From Branchipolynoe longqiensis (lineage: Eukaryota; Annelida; Polychaeta; Phyllodocida; Polynoidae): DNA of 64,000 nucleotides. Made by a program: the position numbers and the translations under genes. The DNA lies in contig CM059203.1 in the NCBI GenBank assembly GCA_030323885.1, forward strand, positions 4,030,001-4,094,000, read 5' to 3'. The notes beneath the pieces were generated by a model. It was given only the letters and a program-made list of their open reading frames with translations. It did no database searches and was not told the origin of the DNA. Shown here in pieces: positions 31,560-42,569 of the stretch (positions are counted from its first letter, which is position 1; the number at the start of each line of letters is the position of its first letter).

Positions 31560-32155
31560 TGCTTGAGACTGTTAGGCTTCTTGGCTTCCGGTTCTTTGTT
31601 GAGTTCTTTAGTCTTTTCTTCTTTTCAGTCATTTCTTCATTCTTTTTATTCTGTCTGTGCTTATTCCCGCTTACTTGCTTTTCGTTTTAGTTCCTTGCTT
31701 TTCTTCTTTTCTTCTGTGCCTTGTTATCTTCTGTTTCTTCTTTTCTTTTATTCTCTTTCTTTTTATTCTTCGATCTGTTCGTCTTTTCTTCTGTTCTTCT
31801 CTTCTCATTTTCTGTTATTCTTCTTTTCGTTTTATTCTTCTTGTCTGTTTTCTTCTTTTTTCGGCTTTGCGTTTGGCTTTGTCTTCTTTGCTTTTATTCT
31901 TCCTCTTTTGTTTCTTTTATTGCTTCCTTTCCCAAACTTACTCTTGCTTTTATACTTGTTCTTCTTGTCTTCTTTGCTCCTTGTTTGCCTGTTATGCTAC
32001 TTGGTTCGTTTATTCGTATTTTCGTATATTCTTTTCTTCTTTTCTTCTTTCTGCGTTTCGTCTTGGCCGTCGTTTCGCGTTTCTGGCCTTTCCTGCGTTT
32101 CTTTTATTGCGTTTCGTTTGGCGTCTGTTATTGCTTTTTCTTCGGGGCGGGTGCC
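31560..32155. repeat. T/C-rich low-complexity block
   Basis: TTCTTCTTTT-type sequence lacking a regular period. Three overlapping open frames of 148-213 codons translate to Phe/Leu/Ser-rich sequences in all three forward frames, as expected from composition rather than coding. Confidence 0.75.
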
Positions 32156-32417
32156 GTCTCGACCTAGTGTCTAAACCTGACCAGTACACCACACACGCCG
32201 CAACAGGAGGCCAGTGGGGGAGGTGGAGTGGCAGCGAGACTCGACTCCCAAACCCAGGACGCCCACCAAGCCCGCACACTATGCCATCCCCCCATTGATA
32301 GATTTATTCCCTAATAAGCGAAATAAAAAAACTTATCCCACGTCGCAATGTCCATGTGGACAAAACACACACAATAAGCAGACAAGGGGCCACATCTGAT
32401 CCAATACACGGGGTTTT

Positions 32418-32470
32418 TTTGTTTGTTGTTTTACGTCCTAGCAACATCTAAGGTTATATCAGGACTGTCC
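32418..32470 (-). mobile_element. SINE-A 3' fragment
   Basis: TTGTTTGTTGTTTTACGTCC followed by AGCAACATCTAAGG, the reverse of the SINE-A tail, next to the 82-bp satellite. Confidence 0.55.
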
Positions 32471-32579
32471 TATATCGGTTATTAGGCTGATAAAGCTGTA
32501 TAAATGAAGACAGTACACTATTTGATATTCCTGACTGAGGCACATTTTACGCTATTTCAGTTGTTTGGAAATTGTAGAT

Positions 32580-35500
32580 GTCACTGGTGGAAATACTCTA
32601 ACCGATATCCATGCGACTGCAGCACGGACTAGTACATCTATACCCATATTTCGGTTAATTGGGCGATCCAAGATGTTTGTGACATGTCCGCTATTACTCT
32701 AACCGATATCCATGACTGACGTACATTCTCCACTATATTGGAGTTACTTGGGCAATCCAGATGTATCAACAGGTGTGCAATGTTAACTCCGCTAACCGAT
32801 CTCCATGACTGACGCACGATTTCTACCGCTACATTGGTTATTGGGCAAAGCCAAAATAGTGACGTCCCAGAAGGCAATACTCTAACCGATATCCATGACT
32901 GATCGGCACATTCTACTCTGATATTGGTTCTTGGGCAGGGCAAGCAGTGATGTGTCTCAGAATGCACATACTACTAACCGATATCCATGCCTGAGGACAC
33001 TCATTCAAACGCATGTTTTGTAGGTTATTGGGCAACTCCAAGATGTGGTCCACAGATGGCAATCTACTCCTAACCGATATCCAAGGACTGACGGGGGGGG
33101 GGGCAACATTCTACTCTATATTGGGTTATTGGGCAATCCAAGATGTGCTTGCACAGAAGGCAATACTCTACCGATACCCATGACTGGACTCACATTGTAA
33201 CACTATGATTGGTTATTAGGGCGCTCCAAGATGTGTTCACTGATGAGCAATCCTCTAACCGATAACCATGACTGACTCACACATGCTACACGCTATTTTG
33301 GTATTGGGCCAATCCATAGATGTGTTGACAGGTGGCGCACTACTCTATACCGCTCACCAGTGACTGGACTACACTTCTAACACTATTTGTGGTTTATTGG
33401 GCAATCGCAAGCTGTGTCACAGCTGGCAATCACTCTAACCGATATCCACGACTGTGACGCACATTCTATACTATATTTGGTTATTGGGCAATCTCAAGGA
33501 AATTTGTGTATCGACAAGTGGCAATACTCTAATTCCGATATACCATGGCTGATGCACATATACTATACTATATCGGTTTATGGGCAATCCAGATAGTGTC
33601 CACAGAAGGCAATACTCTAACCGATATCCCATGACTGACGCACATTCTACGCTATTATTGGTTATTGGGCAATCCAAGATGTGTACAGATGGCAATAACT
33701 CTAAACCGATATCCATGACTGACGCACATTCTACACTATATTGGTTATTGGGCAATCCAAGATGTGTCACAGATGGCAATACTCTAACCGATATCCATGA
33801 CTGACGCACATTCTATACTATATTGGTTATTGGGCGATCCAAGATGTGTCACAGATGGCAATACTCTAACCGATATCCATGACTGACGCACATTCTACAC
33901 TATTTTGGTTATTGGGCAATCCAAGCTGTGTCACAGATGGCAATATACTCTAACCGATATCCATGACTGACGTACATTCTACACTATTTTGGTTATTGGG
34001 CAATCCAAGATGTGTCACAGAAGGCAATACTCTAACCGATATCCATGACTGACGCACATTCTACGCTATATTGGTTATTGGGCAATCCAAGATGTGTCAC
34101 AGATGGCAATACTCTAACCGATATCCATGACTGACGCACATTCTACACTATATTGGTTATTGGGCGATCCAAGATGTGTCACAGATGGCAATACTCTAAC
34201 CGATATCCATGACTGACGCACATTCTACACTATATTTGGTTATTGGGCAATCCAAGATGTGTCACAGATGGCAATACTCTAACCGATATCCATGACTGAC
34301 GCACATTCTACACTATTTTGGTTATTGGGCAATCCAAGATGTGTCACAGATGGCAATACTCTAACCGATATCCATGACTGACGCACATTCTACACTATAT
34401 TGGTTATTGGGCAATCCAAGATGTGTCACAGATGGCAATACTCTAACCGATATCCATGACTGACGCACATTCTACACTATATTGGTTATTGGGCAATCCA
34501 AGATGTGTCACAGATGGCAATACTCTAACCGATATCTATGACTGACGCACATTCTACACTATATTGGTTATTGGGCAATCCAAGATGTGTCACAGATGGC
34601 AATACTCTAACCGATATCCATGACTGACGCACATTCTACACTATATTGGTTATTGGGCAATCCAAGATGTGTCACAGATGGCAATACTCTAACCGATATC
34701 CATGACTGACGCACATTCTACCCTATTTCGGTTATTGGGCAATCCAAGATGTGTCACAGATGGCAATACTCTAACCGATATCTATGACTGACGTACATTC
34801 TACACTATTTCGGTTATTGGGCAATCCAAGATGTGTCACAGATGGCAATACTCTAACCGATATCCATGACTGACGCACATTCTACACTATTTTGGTTATT
34901 GGGCAATCCAAGATGTGTCACAGATGGCAATACTCTAACCGATATCCATGACTGACGCACATTCTACACTATATTGGTTATTGGGCAATCCAAGATGTGT
35001 CACAGATGGCAATACTCTAACCGATATCCATGACTGACGCACATTCTACACTATTTTGGTTATTGGGCAATCCAAGATGTGTCACAGATGGCAATACTCT
35101 AACCGATATCCATGACTGACGCACATTCTACACTATTTCAGTTATTGGGCAATCCAAGATGTGTCACAGATGGCAATACTCTAACCGATATCCATGACTG
35201 ACGCACATTCTACGCTATATTGGTTATTGGGCAATCCAAGATGTGTCACAGATGGCAATACTCTAACCGATATCCATGACTGACGCACATTCTACACTAT
35301 ATGGTATTGGGCAATCTAATGTGTCACAGTGGCAAACTCACGATCAGACTGTGCAATTCTACAATTGGTAGGCATCGGGTCACATCAAATACTCTAACCG
35401 ATATCCATGACTGACGCACATTCTACCCTATTTTGGTTATTGGGCAATCCAAGCTGTGTCACAGATGGCAATACTCTAACCGATATCCATGACTGACACA

Positions 35501-36300
35501 CATTCTACACTATTTTGGTTATTGGGCAATCCAAGATGTATCACAGGTGGCAATACTCTAACCGATATCCATGACTGACACACATTCTACACTATTTTGG
35601 TTATTGGGCAATCCAAGATGTATCACAGGTGGCAATACTCTAACCGATATCCATGACTGACACAATCTACACTATTTTGGTTATTGGGCAATCCAAGATG
35701 TTCACAGATGGCAATACTCTAACCGATATCCATGACTGACACACATTCTACACTATTTTGGTTATTGGGCAATCCAAGATGTATCACAGGTGGCAATACT
35801 CTAACCGATATCCATGACTGACGCACATTCTACACTATTGTGATGGCCCACAGTCTTCCCACAGTGTCACACACTCACGGAAGAACGCCAAGATTCAGTT
35901 TCAGTACGCTTCAACCTGGTTTATTACAAAACCTCTCTGCTCTCCGTGGCGTCAACCGTCAATTGACCCGCCCCCTAACTCGCCAGGTCCCACGTCATCT
36001 CTATAGGTGGGTGGGGGGTGAGCTAGCCACATGCAGTAGAGGGCAGCCCGGTCGGGGCTCTGCCCAGTGGCTAGCCTGCCTCCACCTAGCGCAGTTCAGT
36101 GTAACTGCGTAGGTGCACGGCGTAGTGTCTGCCGCCACCGCGTGGTAGTGGGGATCATGTACAGACTACTACAATATTTTGGTTATTGGGCAATCCAAGA
36201 TGTGCCACAGGCGGCAATACTCTAACCGATATCCATGACTGACGCACATTCTACACTATTTCGGTTATTGGGGAATTGGAGATAATGTATCATTGGTGGA
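32580..36300. repeat. 82-bp satellite array
   Basis: About 40 head-to-tail units of 82 bp containing ACTCTAACCGATATCCATGA, CTGACGCACATTCTACACTA and GGTTATTGGGCAATCCAAGA. Copies from about 33.6 to 35.3 kb are nearly identical. The left ~1 kb is riddled with single-base insertions and deletions. A scrambled unit lies at 35300-35395, and an LTR-like insert interrupts the array at 35839-36174. The open frames do not persist across units. Confidence 0.95.
35839..36174 (-). mobile_element. Putative solo LTR inside the 82-bp satellite
   Basis: A 336-bp insert beginning TGTGATGG and ending ACTACTACA. On the minus strand it starts TGTAGTAGTCTG, the same 12 bases as the TRIM LTRs, and contains AATAAA (GTAATAAACC, about 35930). 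The satellite sequence CTAT/ATAT flanks it, close to a 4-bp duplication. It has no tRNA-like unit. Confidence 0.6.
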
Positions 36301-36401
36301 AATACTCGAACCGATATCTGGGACTGAGCCACATTTGATTCTATTTTAGTTCCTTCAAAATCCAGTAAAACTAATATTTCTTGGCCACTCATAGCAGTAT
36401 A

Positions 36402-36962
36402 AAGCCGTGTTTACACGGGAGAGTTAAATCGCTTCATATAAATCGCCTTGCCTAGTTCGCCTCACATTCGCCGTGTAAACGCGACTCTGAGGCGGATTAG
36501 GGCTGATTCGCTTCATATGATTCACTTTATGTAAACCACCTTGCGAGGTGGTTTATATGAAGCGATTCTGCTGGTTCCCGGGCGGTGATAGTATAAAATA
36601 CTAGCGCTTGCCAGCTACAGATGGAGCAGTAACTAATCGCTGGTGCCCAGCAGTGTTAGGGCCCGATTAGGCCGAAATCTATTAAATGTGATCATATTTA
36701 ACAGAATTACATACTCAAATAATGAAATTTAATTAAATTAACCCTAAATTACAAGCGATATTAACGTAGCAGCTGCATCGGTGTCGAATCGCCGAGTGTA
36801 AAGTAAACAAATAGCAGTGCTTGCCGGCTACAGGTGGAACTAAGGCTGCTGGTTCCCGGCGCCGAAACACTTTCAAACACGCTTCGTGTAAACGCGCCGC
36901 TACTTCGCTTCATATGAATCGCTTTGTCTAATTCGCTTCACAATTGCCCTGTAAACACGGCT
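36402..36962. mobile_element. S2 word-built element, copy a (CATATGAA word)
   Basis: Termini AAGCCGTGTTTACACGGG / complement of CCTGTAAACACGGCTT, flanked by TA. The interior words are GATTCGCTTCATATGA variants. The core is a near-perfect palindrome AAACCACCTTGCGAGGTGGTTT-like (36534-36555). The middle (36650-36790) holds the S3 core with TTAGGCCGAAATCTATTAAA and ATTAACCCTAAATTACAAGC, so this copy is a chimera. Confidence 0.75.
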
Positions 36963-37094
36963 TATCATACTCGTTGGATCCAGCTGACAATTGTGAGCAG
37001 AGTTCAGTTGAGATTCTCGGGTCTGAATATCTTATGAAGCTATAACGAATATTCTTGTCAGTAATAAACACTGAAAGCAGATGATGGAGTCTGT

Positions 37095-37380
37095 AAGTAG
37101 AGGCATTGGGAATCGTGAATCTGGAACGTGGATCGCCAATCGTGGATCGGGAATCGTGGAGAAGGAATTGGGAATCGTGGATCAGGAATCTGAGGTCATG
37201 AAGCGGTAATCGTAGATATGGTATCACGATTCAGGAATCGGGAATTGCGGATAGGGAATCGCAGATAAGGGATTCTGGGATAAAGAATCAGAACTTGTGC
37301 ATATGGTATCATGGCTCGAGAATCGGGAATTGCAGAAATGGAATCACGGATAAGGATTCGGGGATTTGGAATCAGACTGT
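37095..37380. repeat. Irregular GGAATCGTGGATC minisatellite
   Basis: Degenerate units of roughly 14-30 bp with GGGAATCGTGGAT and GGATAAGG. Similar units resume after SINE-B at about 37740-37765, so the SINE inserted into it. Confidence 0.6.
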
Positions 37381-37412
37381 CATTGATTGAGATTTTTGTG
37401 GAGAATTTTAGT

Positions 37413-37713
37413 GGTGTTCTCTGTGGCCGAGTGGTTAGAGTGCCTGACCTTTTTCTAGGTCAAACTCCTAATCTGAAGGTTGGTGGTTCGATTCCCCGTG
37501 CCCCTACCTCTGCCAATTTGGATTTCCACTGCTGTGTATAACTTAGAGCGTCATCAAAGGCCAGTTGCTCTCATACCATGTCTATGTGGTGTGGGAGGTT
37601 AAAAATCCCTTGGGTCGGTAAAAGTGTAGGCTCGGGCTTTCTATCGACAAAGTGCCCAATGGTGAAAACAAGTCTATTCAGACTTATCCATAATAGGCAG
37701 TATAAATCTTCAA
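37413..37713 (+). mobile_element. SINE-B copy 3, near full-length
   Basis: A box TGGCCGAGTGG and B box GGTTCGATTCC are intact. The complete body ends in CTTCAAGAAAAAAAAAAC. Confidence 0.85.
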
Positions 37714-38169
37714 GAAAAAAAAAACAAAGAAAAAACAACTCCGGATCAAGGATCGGGGATCCAGCTTTTGGTTTTGAGCTTCCTTTTTTTGTAAATATTA
37801 TTGATTAGTGTGAGGCGGACTTCAAGAATCGATCGCAAGGACAGTCTGCATGTGGGTTGTAAGAGAGCTCTCTGTGAGAGAATGCGAAGCAGACAATAAA
37901 GGTAGGCGTACACTACATAACATTTCCTTGGCTTGACTTGGATGGAGGATGGAATGTACTATCCACTCCACCGTTCAGCCCAGCTCACAAACTATTGCGC
38001 AATAATTTGTGCATTACTGCTACAACGCTTGTAATCGGAAACGATTGCGCACACAATCAATTTTCTATGGGTAGACCTAGTTGCGAAACATGTGTAGTAG
38101 TCTGCACTGACCTCTCAGGCAAGTAACCACATAGACAGGTAAGCGTGGGTAGTGTGTTGATATCAGGGA

Positions 38170-38242
38170 GCCTAGGTGGTGTAATGGTTAGCACACTGGC
38201 CCGGAATGCAAAGAGATGTGGGTTCGAGTCCCGCTCTAGGCA
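38170..38242 (+). other. tRNA-like Pol III unit in the 5' LTR
   Basis: Acceptor stem GCCTAGG/TCTAGGC, A box TGGTGTAATGG, B box GGTTCGAGTCC and a five-pair T stem. The anticodon arm cannot fold normally. A CCCATTTTC stretch 17 nt downstream could terminate Pol III. Confidence 0.75.
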
Positions 38243-38489
38243 CAATATTTCCCATTTTCATCATCCCCACGACACTGGTGCCATGACCAGGATCCTGTAC
38301 AAGCTTTGCGCTGTATGGTTGTTGAACCTACCCTGTGTATGTATGTGTTAGTGCATTGCCTGTATGTATGTAATTGTAAGCGTTAAAAGACTTATAATTC
38401 CAGCGGGACGAGTGTAGTAGGCTGCACTGACCTCTCAGGCAAGTAACAACATAGACAGGTAGGCGTGGATAGTGTGTTGATCTCAGGGA

Positions 38490-38562
38490 GCCTAGGTGGT
38501 GTAATGGTTAGCACACTGGCCCGGAATGCAAAGAGATGTGGGTTCGAGTCCCGCTCTAGGCA
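38490..38562 (+). other. tRNA-like Pol III unit in the 3' LTR
   Basis: Identical over its 73 nt to the 5' LTR copy, as expected if reverse transcription copied both LTRs from one template. Confidence 0.75.
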
Positions 38563-38989
38563 CAATATTTCCCATTTTCATCATCCCCACGACACTTGCT
38601 TCGCATATGGCGGATTTAGGAAATGATTGTGGTTAGGCACAGTGACTAACTGAGAAGGTCACACCTCACAAAATATTGAATAATAATTTATGGCATTGCT
38701 GCTATGACAATGTAAACGGAAATGATTGCAAACACAACTAATTTTCTGCTGGTGGACCTAGTTGCGAACCATGCTTCGCATATGGCAGACTTCAGAGATG
38801 ATTGTGGTTAGGCGCACTGACTGACTGGGAGAGTCATGGTGCACCAGGGATGCGGTTCCATGACCCCAGATGCATTATGGGCGATTATGGACAATTATGG
38901 GGCGCTTAAATCCATGGGGTGATGATAGGTGGGTGGGTGGCAGAATATCTGCATTAACTATGAGTGTTAGCAGTGAGGGGTTGCAGCAG

Positions 38990-39635
38990 AAAGTAGGTCA
39001 TTGAGAGGAGAGTAGGTCAGAGTATTCAGGCAAAGTAGGGCATTGATGGTAGTGGAGAGTAGGTCAGGATAGTAAGGCAAAGTAGGTGATTGATGGTAGT
39101 GGAGGGTAGGTTATTGAGTGTAGTGGAGAGTAGGTCAGGATAGTCAGGCAAAGTAGGTCATCGATGGTAGTGGAGAGTAGGTCAGGGTAGTCAGGCAAAG
39201 TAGGTGATTGATGGTTGTGGAGAGTAGGTCATTGAGTGTAGTGGAGATTAGGTCAGGATAGTCAGTCAAAGTAGGTCATCGATGGTAGTGGAGAGTAGGT
39301 CAGAATAGTCAGGCAATGTAGGTCATCGATGGTAGTGGAGAGTAGGTCAGGGTAGTCAGGCAAAGTAGGTCATTGAGTGTAGTGGAGAGTAGGTCAGGAT
39401 AGTCAGGCAAAGTAGGTCATCGATGGTGGTGGAGAGTAGGTCATGATAGTCAGGCAAAGTAGGTCATCGATGTTAGTGGAGAGTAGGTCAGGATAGTTAG
39501 GCAAAGTAGGTCATCGATGGTAGCGGAGAGTAGGTCAGGATAGTCAGGCAAAGTATGTCATTGAGTGTAGTGGAGAGTAGGTCAGGGTAGTCAGGAAAAG
39601 TAGGTCATCGATGGCAGTGGAGAGTAGGTGCAAGG
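38990..39635. repeat. 47-bp minisatellite
   Basis: About 13 imperfect units with GTAGGTCATCGATGGTAGTG and GAGAGTAGGTCAGGATAGTC. Some units lack part of the repeat. Confidence 0.85.
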
Positions 39636-40197
39636 ACCTCTCTATCACCAGGTAGGCCTATATGTGATGGTCTGAAAGTGTTTGTTTTTAAACATTAAAT
39701 ACTACTAATCATAATAATAATTAGAAACTCTTTTTTTGTTTTGTTAGGCCCATCACCTCAACACTGAAAAATGATTCAGTAAATACTGCTAAGCAAACCA
39801 TTAGAAAAACTGCCGGGAAGCTGAGTTATGGATATATAGCCACATAAATTTGCGGACTAAATACATAACAAAGTGCCAAATATATAGATCAAATGATTAT
39901 CTACCATAAGCCGAGACATTTGATTTGGGGTGAATAATTGATTAAATCATTCCTTGATACCTTGATACCAAATCTATATACAGAATTTGGTACGCAGGAT
40001 GATTGCCTGTTGTTATTCTGGTCTTCCAATAAATAACTTTTCCGACGCCTATGGTAATCTGTAAATTAATAGACTATAACAGTCAAAATGAGAGCTTTCT
40101 GTGGTCACCATCTTCTTTTCTTGTTTTCTTTCTGTTTTTTTTTGCATTCTCTCATAATTTCTGAAACTTTAAGTCAATATAGATATAAGCCGTGTTC
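39636..40197. other. AT-rich, no gene recognised
   Basis: Ordinary AT-rich sequence with short T runs. No repeat family or domain was recognised. Confidence 0.4.
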
Positions 40198-40772
40198 ACA
40201 CACGGGCGTTAAGTCGCCTCAACTATTTCGCCTTGTCTAGTTCGGCTCACATTCGCGGTGTGGATGTGATGCTGAGGCGGATTAGGGCTGATTCGCCTCA
40301 TCTAATTCGCTTCAAGTAAACCACGTCGCGAGGTAGTCCAGATGAACCAAACTAGCTTAAGTCAGCCCATATTGCCTGTGTGGACGGTAGTGGTTTAGAT
40401 GAGGCGGATTAACGACGTCATAGTCGAGACCTGAGTTTGTTGACTTTCCGGTAAATTTGCTCTATGAAACTGCTAGCTGTGCACAGATATTTTTTTCATC
40501 ATTTATTTTTAGGGTTTCACTGCCCAGCAGAAGTTTTGACCGTTCCAAAACAATACGATTCAGTCGAAACAGATCTAGGTCGAACCCACACTCTCTCATG
40601 CCGACGTCGACTAACCGAAACTTGCGCTGGTTAGTATGGACTTGCTCATGCGCAGATATCGATTTCCGGCTTAAACCGCCCAATACTCGGTGTGTGTGAA
40701 TGCGCCACTAATTCGCTTCATCTAATTCACCTTATCTAAGTCGGCCTAAAGTTGTGTGTGTGAACACGGCTT
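40198..40772. mobile_element. S2 element, copy b (CTCATCTAATTCG word)
   Basis: Termini AGCCGTGTTCACACACGGG / complement of GTGTGTGTGAACACGGCT, flanked by TA. Words are ATTCGCCTCATCTA variants, about 14 bp apart. The core AAACCACGTCGCGAGGTAGTC (about 40317) is the counterpart of the palindrome in copy a. A non-word segment (about 40425-40690) with GCTCATGCGCAGATATCG fills the right half. Confidence 0.75.
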
Positions 40773-41095
40773 TATAGACATAGACTACACACTGGAACCA
40801 GCACACCCATAGCTAATTCCTACTGAAACAGTTTGCACTTGGATTAAAGCAGGGCTGTCATGTAGGCCTATCTTTTAGTTTGATCTAGATAATAGATGAT
40901 CACAGCAGAATTCAGATCATTTGAAAACGCCAGTTTTTAAACGTGAAATTAGTATCGACCTATTGAATATTAAGTTGAAAATCCAATTTGATCAAAATGA
41001 AAGTCATAAAAGTAAATAATAAAGTACCGATACCTAATAATTATTGACAATACTATTTTAGGACTAGATATATAGGGTGAAATCGACATTCACAT

Positions 41096-41335
41096 TGCGT
41101 TCTCTGTGGCGGAGTGATTAGAGTGTCTGACTTTTTTCTAGGTCAGACTCCTAATCTGAGGGTCAGCGGTTTGATTCCCCGTGCCCCCAGCTCTGCCAAT
41201 TTGGATTTCCACCGCTGTGTATAACTTACAGCGTCATCAAAGGCTGGTTGCTCTCATACCATGTCTATGTGGTGTGGGAGGTTAAAAATCCCTTGGGTCA
41301 GTAAAAGTGTAGGCTCGGGCTTTCTATCGACCAGC
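41096..41335 (+). mobile_element. SINE-B copy 4
   Basis: The head has GTGGCGGAGTGATTAGAG and B-like GGTTTGATTCC. The body is complete to CTTTCTATCGACC, but the 3' tail is missing. Confidence 0.8.
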
Positions 41336-41364
41336 AGTGGAATGAGGAAGACCAGTTGTCTATA

Positions 41365-41630
41365 GCCGTGTTCACACGGACAAAATGTGAGGCGTATCAC
41401 ACAAATCGAATCAGGTGAGGCGAATTGGTTGCGTTCACACGGGCAAAATTATCCGCATCACAGGAATCGATTCACGTAGACTACCTCGCTTAGGTGGTTT
41501 ACACGATCCGCATCACGTGAATCGAATCAGCCCTAATCCGCATCAGACGTGCGTTCACACGAGAAATGTGATGCGAACTATACAAGTCGCTTTCTACGAA
41601 TCGATTTACATCGTCCGTGTGAACACGGCT
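41365..41630. mobile_element. S2 element, copy c (CGCATCACGTGAATCGA word)
   Basis: Termini GCCGTGTTCACACGGACAA / complement of GTCCGTGTGAACACGGC. Words are CGCATCACGTGAATCGA variants. The core CTACCTCGCTTAGGTGGTTTA (about 41480) matches the S2 palindrome. At 266 bp it is the shortest complete S2 copy. Confidence 0.75.
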
Positions 41631-41680
41631 CATGACTGAAATTTCCCCTGCTTAAACAACTCATGGACCAAACAAAAGCC

Positions 41681-41772
41681 TAGATAGAAGATTCACCCCG
41701 TACTTGCTGTAGCCCTACTGCAACTTGCAACTACTATTACACTATGTTTGTATGAGGTGAATCTTTGATCTA
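41681..41772. mobile_element. MITE2 deletion derivative
   Basis: Only the termini remain: TAGATAGAAGATTCACCCC and the complement of AGGTGAATCTTTGATCTA, within 92 bp. Confidence 0.6.
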
Positions 41773-41929
41773 ATTTCAACCAGACATTTCAACGTGGAGC
41801 GACTTTTCGTTTGTGCTCAGAGGAAATGAACACGATCCGTTAAGTAGCATTGTATGCTTAAGTTTAAAGCTGCATAGTCTGATGAAAACATCAAATTTTC
41901 AAAACCAAAACAATTATCTATGTGGACTA

Positions 41930-42569
41930 GTCAACATACGCAATTTACGCACACGGACAAACAAGAGCGAAAGAGTAAGTAATTTAAACAATTTTAATTT
42001 TGGAGTACATAACCTGCAGGCAGGTCGAGCAAGTGGAGTACGTGATCGTGATTGGTTATCGTATCATGAGGCAGGTCACAGTGTAGGTATACCAAGTATC
42101 ATGAACAGTGGAATAACTGTTGATATGAGCAAGTATAAGTGGAATCAGGATAAGTAACAAATAACAGGATAGTTAGTGGAGTACATGATCGTGATCGGTT
42201 ATCGTATCGTGAGGCAGGTCACAGTGTAGGTATAACAAGTATCATGAACAGTGGAATAACTGTTAATATGAGCAAGTATAAGTGGAATCAGGATAAGTAA
42301 CAAATAACAGGATAATTAGTGCTAGGAAAAGTTAAATGTTGTAGCGAAGGAATACTTGCTAGCTGAGGAGAAAAGGAGAATAGTGGAGATGAGGAGACTT
42401 AACACAACCAGCAGCCCTCAACCCCTCTAGTATCAGGAGGGTGGGTGGGTGAAGCGACTGGCACGGTCGGGTGAAAGCGGAAAAGTGAAGAAACCAGACC
42501 GTCATACGCCGAAAGTTGTGCAGCGTTGGTAAGTAGTCCGTGAAAATAGTGCGAGTATCCACGTTCGTA
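41930..42569. mobile_element. Unclassified insert in MITE1 with a 148-bp tandem duplication
   Basis: Ends TATGTGGACTAG... / complement of CTAGTATCCAC-like TACGAACGTGGATACTCG, weakly inverted. Two near-identical tandem units (about 42025-42172 and 42173-42320) contain GAGGCAGGTCACAGTGTAGG and AAGTGGAATCAGGATAAG. No domain was recognised in its short open frames. Confidence 0.5.

Larger units (their letters stand above)
38093..38594 (+). mobile_element. TRIM-like retroelement, complete (plus strand)
   Basis: The layout is a 182-bp 5' LTR (38093-38274), a 138-bp spacer (38275-38412) and a 182-bp 3' LTR (38413-38594). LTRs start TGTAGTAG and end CGACA. Two bases into the spacer, TGGTGCCATGAC (38276-38287) matches the complement of the tRNA-His 3' end (TGGTGCCGTGAC) with one mismatch: a plausible reverse-transcription primer site. 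The spacer ends CAGCGGGACGAG, a purine-rich tract abutting the 3' LTR. Flanks are CATG/CTTG, an imperfect 4-bp duplication. Each LTR carries the tRNA-like unit. It is non-autonomous and non-coding. The closest known parallels are TRIM elements, and the plant Cassandra family, whose LTRs carry 5S rRNA sequence. Confidence 0.85.
37994..38830 (+). repeat. Tandem pair of an unclassified repeat, split by the TRIM
   Basis: 37994-38092 plus 38595 to about 38660, and about 38665-38830, are two copies of a unit with CAATTTTCTATGGGTAGACC/AATTTTCTGCTGGTGGACC and TTCGCATATGGC. The second copy reads CCATGCTTCGCATATGG uninterrupted and so shows the empty site of the TRIM. Confidence 0.6.

Noticed and set aside
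31563..32298. Multi-pass membrane protein suggested by Phe/Leu-rich frames
   Set aside because: All three forward frames give similar hydrophobic translations from T/C-rich DNA.
32580..36300. CRISPR-like array
   Set aside because: The 82-bp units are contiguous with no variable spacers, and the DNA is clearly eukaryotic repeat sequence.
36542..36555. Rho-independent terminator-like hairpin
   Set aside because: It is the central palindrome of a mobile element in a eukaryotic setting, without a following T run.
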